Assembly: GCA_958450365.1 (NCBI GenBank)
Contig: CAUEEP010000740.1
Location: 3,447,001 to 3,511,000, forward strand
Origin: Mesorhabditis belari
Taxonomy: Eukaryota > Nematoda > Chromadorea > Rhabditida > Rhabditidae
DNA length: 64,000 nt
Direction of reading: 5' to 3'
The number at the start of each line of letters is the position of its first letter. Position 1 is the stretch's first letter. Below are positions 56,094 to 64,000 of the stretch, piece after piece. The notes beneath the pieces are model-generated. The model was not told the origin of the DNA. It did not search any database and saw only the letters and a program-made list of their open reading frames with translations. A program made the translations under genes and the position numbers.

Positions 56094-57397
56094 TTAAAGA
56101 AAATAAATTAGTACCAATAAAAATATGAAGCGAACAAAAATCATGAAAATTTTTGCAAGTGTTACAAGACTTTTGCACCACGATTTTTAGGGGTCTTTTG
56201 ATAATTATATTTTTTTTTCTTGATGAATAAGTGTTGTATAGCGACACTTATTGTAAATAAATTGTACATTTATTTGTGTAACTAAAACTATTAATAGCTT
56301 AAAGAGCTTAAAGAACTTTATCAAAGAAAATTGATGAAACTTTTTAGAAAATTGAGTGTTAAAAGACTTTTGCACATGATTGTATAATGCAATTGTTGCA
56401 TAAATTTTAAGCTCGAGTGAAATTACCAAATTTTCGTGTAGAATGTGTGCCTCGCGCAGCTTCTTAAGTAGAAATTCAGTGAAAAAACATCAAGTTTCTC
56501 ATGCTTACTTGTTTTTCCAGTCGCTATGTATGTAAATTTCAAATTCTAATGTAAAATTGGGAAACGAAAGCACCGTAGATTTGAAAAGTTTCGTTTCTTC
56601 TTAGCTGAGGATGAACGTTCTTCTTAAAGATTAAAGAAAGACAAATCACACGACAATTTGAGGGATTTGTTGTGTCGGATGGATTCAATCGGCCATAAAT
56701 GACTGCGATTCGCTTAGGAGAAAGGGGAAATCCTTCGTGTTTTTCTTTTTTTTTCTTTTTCAAGGAAAAAACTTCTTTCTCTTTCTCTTCTTTTTTCTTC
56801 AGAATGGCCAAGACAGCGCTTCCGCAATTAACTCAATCCGCATGTCGCTTTTTTCGTTCGCCTTTCGTTCCATCTTTTTGATGCTGTAGTTACTTGGCTA
56901 GATTTCTCTTCTGAATGAACTTAATGTTTGAATGAAGTTATATTTGATAATTTAAAGTTTCTATAGTTTGATCTTTATTTAAATCTTTACTTATTTACTT
57001 TACTTACAAGGGAAGGATGATTGGGTCCCGTGGCCTTTTCCAATGATATATACAGTGCGGAGCAAAACCATACGCCACCCCCTAAATTTCAATTTTCTGC
57101 GGCTTCCGTGCCACTAACAAAAAAACTGAAAACGTAGTTAGATTCAGGACCAAAAATAACCCTTAAACCCCAAAAATCATCGACATAGCATGAGTAGAGA
57201 AAATGTACCAGCCAAAAAACGAAAATTCACCCGGTGCAAAACCATACGCCACCCCCCAAATTTTGGTGTTATTTCATACTTTTTTCTAGTTTAAAACAAA
57301 ATCGCTTCTGGCAAACATAAGTCCGGCCTTTCACTTCAGATTCCTTATAAGGGGCCTAAAGAGCTTACTTTGTCTTACTTCAACTTCAAAAAAAACA

Positions 57398-57781
57398 ATG
57401 CCGAAAGCAACTCAACTCTCTGACGGGGAGCAAGCTCAACTCGACCTCATGCAGCAACTTGGATTGTCAATTTCCGAGATGAGTATATGTTACGTCCTCG
57501 AATCTGAGGAGACGTCCATCTCCGATCCGGACGTCCGGAATCTGAGGAGATTCATTCTCCTTCGGAAATGGACGTCTCACCTGAGGAGATGTCCATCTCC
57601 GATTCGGACGTCCGTTTCGGGAGGAAAACCAATCTCCCTAGATTCGGACGTCCCGCATCGGAGATGGACGTCTCCTCAGATCCTGACGTCGCGTCGTATC
57701 GGAGATGGACGCTCCTCAGATTCGAACATATATATTACTGGAAAAGGCCACGGGACCCAATCATCCTTCTCTTGTAAGTAA
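57398..57781 (+). pseudogene. N-terminal fragment of a Tc3-type transposase fused to repeats
   Basis: MPKATQLSDGEQAQLDLMQQ and LGLSISEMS match the start of Tc3-type transposases (homeo-like DNA-binding region). After about 35 residues the frame passes into degenerate GACGTCC/TCGGAGATGGACGTC repeats, with no catalytic domain. Confidence 0.7.
57475..57725. repeat. TCCGATTCGGACGTCC-type degenerate inverted/direct repeat block
   Basis: Multiple CATCTCCGAT, CGGACGTCC and GGAGATGGACGTC words in both orientations interrupt the Tc3-type ORF. Confidence 0.7.
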
Positions 57782-58639
57782 AGTAAATAAGTAAAGATTT
57801 AAATAAAGATCAAACTATAGAAATCCTACCATCTCATCCTTCCCTTGTTAGTCCTTTTATAGAGTCTTCCCTACAATGTTTGCCTTTAAAGCTACAGCCT
57901 TAGAAAATGAAATTTTAGAAATTCAGCAGACATATTTGAATCCCTCAATTGCATTTAAACTTCTATTAGTTTCTGAAGGATTTCATTCTAGGGGAAGCTA
58001 AATTTGTATTTAAATGAGAAAAAGTTCTGAGAAAACATTCAACTACTACCAGAAAACTGTCAAACCTCTTTCAGTCACTTTTATCTTTATTAAAAAAGGA
58101 ATCAGAAGCTTTGTATGCTAATTTAGAAAAAGAATGCCTGGAGTCTGATTGTGAGTATCAGAAAGGGATCAAAGATTGGAGTCAACTGTAATAAGAGTGA
58201 AAATCTCTTACCCATAGACATTCAAACCTCTCCATTCTCCAATGAATCGTTAACTCCCCTTTTTTTTCAATCCTTTTGATCATCTCATTCTTTCTTTTCT
58301 CTCATACTTTTTAGGGTATTGGGTGCTTTTCTCATTTGAGAGATGCATGGATATTGCCCTCCTTTTCCCCTTCCTTTTTCCCTTTCTTTATCTCTTCTCA
58401 CCCACAAATAACAAAACCTCGTTTTCACCTTTCAAACATTTTTATGTCCCTTCTTTAAATATTCTCCTCACTTCCAAATTGAACTCCTTCCGCCTTCTGT
58501 TTTATTCTTCGTCTTTCTGTTATTTTGCTAGACTTCTTTACTGGGTTTTCTGCTATTTTGGTGAAAAAGTTTCTCCAAAAAAACTAAAATCTAATTCCTA
58601 AACTGATCTCAAAAGCTTAAAGTTTTGTCTAATTAGAAT

Positions 58640-59168
58640 ACCGTAATAGCTGAATTGTATTCAGGCACCATACGACGGTGTGGAGTGTTGGGTGTGCTTG
58701 CTTGAACGATTTGGAGACACTGGAGGTTATGATGGAATGTGTGCTAGTGATATCAAAAATAGCCCCTGAATTTCAGCTATTTTTGATATCAAAGACGCAT
58801 TTTTGAAAGTACGGATCGCTTTGAGTAATAACGAAATACTTAAAAACTCTTTGCGACTACGCGACTGTACTTGTAATTGCAACAAAGTAAACCGTAAATA
58901 CTGTAATAGTAGCCCACCGCCCTCGTACAGTCCCGTAGTCGGGAAAAGTTTTTTAGTATTTTCATTTGCATTTTGCATTTTGCATTTTTTTCTACTCTCA
59001 AAATGCGTCTTGATATGTAAAAATAGCCTGAATATCAGCTATTTTTTGATATTCCTAAGCGCGCATTGTAGCATAAACCAGTGTCGAGAAAAACTCGTTC
59101 AAAGCTCAGACTACGCGACACCTGGGCACCGTCATTAATGGGGGGGGGGTACTAATACAGTATTTATG
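58640..59168. mobile_element. head-to-head dimer of family A MITE, eroded
   Basis: The left monomer (58640-58870) ends at GACTGTACTTGTAATTGC. The spacer AACAAAGTAA is followed by the inverted monomer 58891-59168. It is the same arrangement and junction as 25750-26272, with more mutations. Confidence 0.8.
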
Positions 59169-59707
59169 AGTATGTTTCTTTCAAAGAATTCTGAAACGTT
59201 TCAACTCTTAAAAACAGCTTAACAAACTCTAATTTTAACAAGCATTTAATTTTATATGTCTGTGATTCTTTAATGAAAATATGGCAAAAAAAAAATGAAC
59301 TTTTATTTATCTCGAAAATATTTCTTTCTTTTCTTCTTCTTTAGTGTATTCTTTAGAAAATTCTTCCAGAAAATCATGTGTCAGAAAAACAGCTGTCAAA
59401 TCTTTCTTTCTCAAAGCAATTGAGAGAGTTAAATGCTCAAAGATTACAATGAAAGTCATCGAAATATCCATCTCCCTGTGGCAATCAAATTCACCTCCCA
59501 TTTTTGACCACATTTCCAATCAAGTTTTTTGAGTGAAACGCTGACACCAACCCTTTCACTCAAAGGAGAGTTCATGTTTTTGAGGGAGCTGTAAACCAGA
59601 GCACCCAAGGCTTTTGTTTTAAAAAGAACAGGATACCTACTTGTCAACAAGTAATCATTGAGAAAAAGTGGATCTCTCTAGGCCTCTAAAAGTGCCAACC
59701 CTTAGAC

Positions 59708-60200
59708 GGCTACCGTAAACTCGGCTTTAGTTTTACCCGATTTACCTACTCTGGCTCGGTTTCTATGAGGATTCAGGCAGGGATTCCGAAGGGTTAGGCC
59801 AGAAGATTTCCCCTGGCCTGGCTCCAAAAGATGCCTCGATAGCTCCAATCGATTCTCCGACCAGTGAACCCCCGGGTACAAGTTCACAGCTGGAATATCT
59901 TCTTTTGAACCATCTACAAAGTAGAAGAAAAAGATGTTCTTGTGCGCTCATGTAATCGCTCGTCATCTGGCAAAGGCCTCTGGTACAAGGCCCTTCCTTT
60001 TCCGGAATCGATTCAACCGATTCAACTGATTCAACTTCGCTCTCTTGGGTCTCATTACTCTCAAATTTTTGGGACAATTTTTGACTCAAACTTTGCTGCA
60101 TTCTGGCGGCCCCGGGATCCCAAATGAAACAATAAATATTGATTGAACTAGTCGAAACCGATTGAATTGGATATAATGTTGTGTCAAGATTACGATAGTC
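59708..60200 (-). repeat. family D ends around a family C protein-like remnant
   Basis: GGCTACCGTAAACTCGGC (59708) and GTCAAGATTACGATAGTC (60183) are inverted ends. Inside, the minus strand carries the family C words (TTTGCCAGATGACGAGCG, AAAAGAAGATATTCCAGC) and an open frame starting MQQSLSQKLSQKFESNETQE. It may be a decayed gene fragment carried by a repeat. Confidence 0.4.
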
Positions 60201-60233
60201 TACGCAAGATTAAATCTTTGAGAAAACCACGTT

Positions 60234-60462
60234 GAGCGGGTTTTGGGGTGGGGACAAATGCGACCTTTTTGCGCGCCTGGACATTTGCGCACCTTTTTTG
60301 CTGGAAGGCTTTAGGCAAGGCCGTAGAGCCCTCGAAATATTTCCATATAAGGGAATCTACGTATACGGATTCCCTTCTATGAAAACATTTTTGAAGCTCT
60401 ACGACCTTTCCTAAGGCCCTTTCTAGCAAAAAAAAAAGGTCGTGATTGTCCCACCCCGCTTT
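60234..60462. repeat. palindromic element, ~100-bp imperfect arms
   Basis: GAGCGGGTTTTGGGGTGGGA / TCCCACCCCGCTT, AAGGCCGTAGAGC / GCTCTACGACCTT, and CATATAAGGGAATC / GATTCCCTTCTATG are inverted pairs around 60360. Confidence 0.8.
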
Positions 60463-60555
60463 TTACAGATTCGGGTAACTATTCATATACTCAAAAGTTA
60501 CAGCTCTAAATTGAGAATTTCCTCTTTCAGGAAAAATGGCTCACAGTGGTTTTTT

Positions 60556-60713
60556 TTAAGTGGATGTTTGCTCACTTTTGAGTTCACGTTTGACGATTAG
60601 AAGCCGCTCAATTCCAGCTAGGCAAAGAATTTCATGAAGAGAGAGAATTTTTCCGACGATTTGAGGAGGACAGGTGGAAAATAGGGGACTGTTCGATTCG
60701 GCGGGAAACATAA
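60556..60713 (-). CDS. possible orphan terminal exon
   Basis: An acceptor TTTTACAG precedes a frame with CPPQIVGKILSLHEILCLAG that ends in a stop at 60556. The 'PP-x-I-V-x-K-I-L-S' pattern is loosely F-box-like. No upstream exon was found. Low confidence; it could be chance. Confidence 0.2.
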
Positions 60714-60759
60714 TCCTGTAAAATTTCTCAAAATTTTCCAATTACAATTCTGTAAAATT

Positions 60760-61668
60760 TTCTAAAAATCTCTCAAGCAAATATTTTCTTAAATTTAAGA
60801 AAATTTGACATCTTCTAGTGTTAATTTCATTAAAAATCATCAAAAGAATCTTTCAAATGACAATTTGACAGGTTTGACAATTTCCCGAAAACCAATCTCG
60901 CCTTCTAGGATTCTCAAGAGTCAATCTTGATGAAATTTACAAGTATCAAGCGTCAAATTTTCTCTGATTTTCGAAACTAAAATCAAATTGATGAAATATC
61001 TGCTTGGTACATGATGATTTTGTGGATTGAGATCCCCCATCTCTAGATTTTCAATGAATTGAGCCAATCTTTCACTTCTTTAAACAAGAGGAACGAAAAA
61101 AAAATGGCAGCTGTTTCATCTTTCGACTCCTTTTCTGTCTTTTTGCCTCTTTCCAACATGAATCCCCATTTTCATCAACACTTTCGATCGGTGGGAGTAT
61201 CTTTTTTGCCCTGATTTCTTCATGAAATCAAATCTTTCCAAATCTTTGATATCTTTTTATCTCTAAACCTTTTGTAATCAAAATGACACACCGTATTTTT
61301 CCCCCGATTGATCTCAACTCCCTCCAAAAGCTCTTGATTCCAAATTCCAATTTCATTAAACCAAAAATTATAAAATAATTCAAAAAACAAAAAAAATCTT
61401 TCAAAAATCTTCGGTTCAAATGGGAGACATCATTTAACTGTTGGAATTCTGAATTCAAATGTAAATGATTATTTCAGAAAGTTTTGAGATACTGTACTTT
61501 GAAGTGCTTTTAAATTCATTGCTAAATGTTTTTCATAGGGAGAAGAGTATCTACATGTTTTTCAAATTTATAAGGAAATATTTTGTGGCTTAGACTCATC
61601 AAAGCTGCCCCTCAACTTTTCCATTTCAAAAATCTCTTCAAGAGGTGTTCAAATGGGAGACGTCAAAA

Positions 61669-61708
<40 letters not shown>

Positions 61709-64000
61709 GAGAAGAAGAAGAGGAAGATGAAGCTAGCGGTTTCAAATAACGATCAGCCGTCTATTTCCCCTTTTTTTTGCAATTCACAAGAAAAGAATCT
61801 CCACTTTTTGTGTATATTTTCAGTCTTTTCTCGCACTCACTTTTTCAAGAAAGCTCCCTCGAAAAAGTAGTGAGAAGGAGTGGAGAAGGAGTGAGAAGGG
61901 AGTGAGAAGGAGTGAGGATTGAGTAGTGGATCATTCATAATCCCATCCTCTTTTCCTTCTCTTCCAATCGACTAGAAGAACTTTTTTTTCTTCAAAAAGA
62001 ATCTCCGGGAATTCTCAAATTCGAAACACCATCCCGGATTCATCACGTTTTTTTGACAAGTCTTTCAATTCAATGATTATTCTTTCTCTAATTGAAACTC
62101 TCTTCATCAAAACCAGGATTATTCTAAACTCAAATTTTCATATCAAATCTCCTTTCATTTTTAAAGCTAAAGACACGAAGCCAGGTGAGGAAGTCAATTA
62201 ATAGGAAGTAATGTACCTATATAAGTCTCCTGATTTCGAATGACTATACATTCAGACTTTTGTTGACGTAGACCCCTAGACTTTTTTGGTATATCTGGCT
62301 GCTCATCAAAATGTTTTTCAAAAAAAAGTTTTCTCAAAAAAGATTCTAGCTTAGCGTGGCTTTCAGGCTTTTTCTGAAACTTGTTGAAGTTATTAAAAAT
62401 AATTCTCATTTCTTTCGTGATTCTCATCTTTTTGTCTGTTTTGATTCAAGCTAAGTCTTCTAAAGCTTGATCCAAAGTTCCTGAAGAAGTATAAAGGTTT
62501 TAAAACTTTTCTAAGAAGAATCAACCGGCCCATCTCGAATCCCTCTTCTCCCTCTAAATATTCCTATTCTTTTCCATTTATTCCATTCTCTTCTCCACTC
62601 ATCACTTCATGTACATAAACTTGTTAGGGAAAATTTGATCTCTTTTCTGTGAATCGCCTTTCCATTTTTGTTCCATTTGGAAGTCTTTTCCCCCGTCTTC
62701 CCGGAACTCAATTGTGCCCATAATTCAAAGGGATTTCTCTGTCTTTCACAGAACTCTCATGGGTCAATTAGGTTGCGGGGATTTATTTGGGAATATAGAC
62801 AAAATTCAGCATTGAAAGAGGGGGAAATTTTTCTTTAAACAATATATTATCAAGTAGACAAATCTTCACAAGTGAAAGGATTTGAGCTGTACTTTGTCTT
62901 ACTGAAACACGGTTTGTGTTGTGTCTGACTTTTTATCCAAGTTGCTTCATTTTAAGCTCTTTAGCATTACTTTGCCTGGCTTTGTCTGACTTTGCCCGAT
63001 TACCTACAGGCAAAATCCGGGCCCAGGATCTGGGCTCTGATCAAGCTCTGGTTTATCCTGGTATAGCTTAAAGATCCCTGCTTTTCTCTAACCATAATCT
63101 TGACCATTGTAAGGCATAGTTGTAGGGTTTTTGTCTCAAAGGAGAAGCTTGATCAGCCAAGAGATTCACCCAAATGTTATCACAGAAACGGGAGAATAGA
63201 AAGAAAAAAAGAAATGTGCGTGAATGGATGTCTTCTCCCTTTATCCATATGTGTGGAAAGGGCTGTGAATAGAAAAGGCCAAAATACGGAGAATTTATGT
63301 TGAGCGTCCCCGATGTGCCCCTCCCGTGCCCTTCCCCTCCTTCCCCTTCCCTCTCCCCCTTCCCCTGCCCCTTCCCCTTCCCCCCTTTCCACCCCCCTCC
63401 AGTTGTTGTGCACCACCAAACACAGCCTTTTCTTCAAGGGAGAACTGGAAATTCCCTTTTTTTCAACTACAAAATCTCTTCCTCTTCCTTTTTTTGAACG
63501 CTTACAAGCTATAGTCTTTTGCGAGAAGAGGAACTGATTTCCCTCTTGAACAAATTCTATTTGAAGATAGATTTGCAATGTCTATTTCTAGAAGATTCTA
63601 TTCAAACTTTGAATGAAGCCTGATATCATTCTATCGTAGTCTTTCTCTTAGTCTGCTATTCTTTCACTTTCCAATGATGATGCTTAACTCAGTGATTAGA
63701 GTCTGTGGCTTAAGCTAGAAGTCAAAAAGTTCTCTCTTAGTGATCTGTGGGCCTTTTTATCACCAATAGAACATGTTCTTTTCACATTTTTGACTAAAAG
63801 TAAGCTAGGTTTGATTTTTTTCGGGTCGAATCGAGCCACTAGTCACTCTGATTAAAGTCCGACTAAAGACTAAAGTCTAAAGTCTAGGGTACGCATTAAA
63901 TTCAACACTAAATACTTTTTAAAGCTCAAGGAAATAGCTTATAAATTTAAAACCAGACTTTCCAGGATCAGTTTTTTCACTTTCACTTTCGTCCATTTTC
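60760..64000. other. no gene recognised; low-complexity sequence
   Basis: Polypurine and polypyrimidine tracts (GAAGAAGAA at 61668-61730, CCCTTCCCCTTCC at 63310-63400) dominate. Open frames through them are compositional. I see no exon, RNA gene or intact transposon. It may be upstream sequence or a large intron of a gene beyond the window. Confidence 0.5.

Larger units (their letters stand above)
54486..56382 (-). mobile_element. Tc1-family transposon with ~240-bp TIRs
   Basis: The left end CAGTCATGTGCAAAAGTC and right end GACTTTTGCACATGATTG are flanked by TA (54484-54485 and 56383-56384). The inverted repeats continue through TTAACACTCAATTTTCTAAA and CTATACAA(A/C)ACTTATTCATC for about 240 bp. 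The left arm is interrupted by a family A MITE. A broken transposase lies inside. Confidence 0.93.
56957..57826. mobile_element. inverted-repeat element enclosing a Tc3-like fragment
   Basis: Arms of about 95 bp (56957-57050 and 57726-57826: CTTTACTTACAAGGGAAGGA / TCCTTCTCTTGTAAGTAAAG; GGGTCCCGTGGCCTTTTCC and inverse) flank a Tc1/Tc3-type 5' end (CAGTGCGGAGCAAAACCATA at 57053) and a short ORF from 57398. The second copy of CAAAACCATACGCCACCCCC at 57235 suits the internal binding site of a Tc3-type TIR. Confidence 0.75.

Noticed and set aside
55819..56097. Plus-strand 92-codon ORF
   Set aside because: Antisense of the Tc1-family transposase N-terminal region.
60234..60462. Minus-strand and plus-strand ORFs of 60-79 codons
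   Set aside because: They mirror each other because the DNA is a palindrome. No independent coding evidence.
63180..63578. 132-codon Gly/Arg/Glu-rich minus-strand ORF and the overlapping Pro/Ser-rich plus-strand ORFs
   Set aside because: They follow from the CCCTTCCCC-type low-complexity tract and have no exon-like borders.

Overview
The window is nuclear DNA of a nematode. It is AT-rich, and genes are split into short exons by introns with GT...TTTCAG or TTTTAG borders. Several start codons lie directly behind a TTTTAG/TTCCAG acceptor, as expected for spliced-leader trans-splicing. The gene families (LAT-type amino-acid transporter, lysosomal-acid-lipase-like lipase, CAP/SCP protein, Ly6-like GPI proteins) and the dense Tc1/mariner and MITE content also fit. 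The species cannot be fixed from sequence alone.

Layout. 1-4.3 kb has no gene I can support. 4.3-7.8 kb (minus) is a multi-exon chromodomain protein. 7.8-11.5 kb is repeat-rich. 11.5-26.6 kb (plus) is a 16-exon, 500-codon LAT-family amino-acid transporter. Its second intron (7.25 kb) holds a complete 12-exon lipase on the opposite strand (12.1-17.7 kb). 28.7-36.7 kb (minus) is a signal-peptide-bearing multipass membrane protein of no family I know. 38.9-40.9 kb (minus) is a small trypsin-fold-like protein with a GFSGGP motif, a Lys/Glu/Thr-rich tail and a C-terminal CaaX box. 43.3-44.9 kb (plus) is a secreted CAP protein without the usual His residues. 46.7-51.5 kb (plus) is a cluster of one secreted Gly/Asn/His-rich peptide gene and two Ly6-like GPI-anchor genes, all sharing an IGGGA-x-P motif. 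54.5-56.4 kb is a decayed long-TIR Tc1-family transposon. 56.4-64 kb is mostly repeats and low-complexity DNA.

Mobile DNA. At least two palindromic MITE families are present: family A, about 270 bp, ends CCGTAAATACTGTAATAG; family B, about 200-220 bp, ends CCGTATTTTCTCTAATAG. There are also mariner-like MITEs flanked by TA, Tc1-like MITEs, several near-perfect hairpins, and decayed tRNA-like sequences. Almost all intragenic copies sit in introns. In the lipase a mariner-like copy abuts exon 7, so the 3' splice site lies at its junction.

The genes do not form an evident pathway. The most suggestive biology is the 46.7-51.5 kb cluster: shared motifs, shared phase-1 signal-exon architecture, copied fragments, and a Ly6 gene with no signal exon of its own whose first exon would splice in frame to the signal exon of the upstream peptide gene. 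All exon models were built by hand from splice sites and reading-frame continuity. No database search was run.
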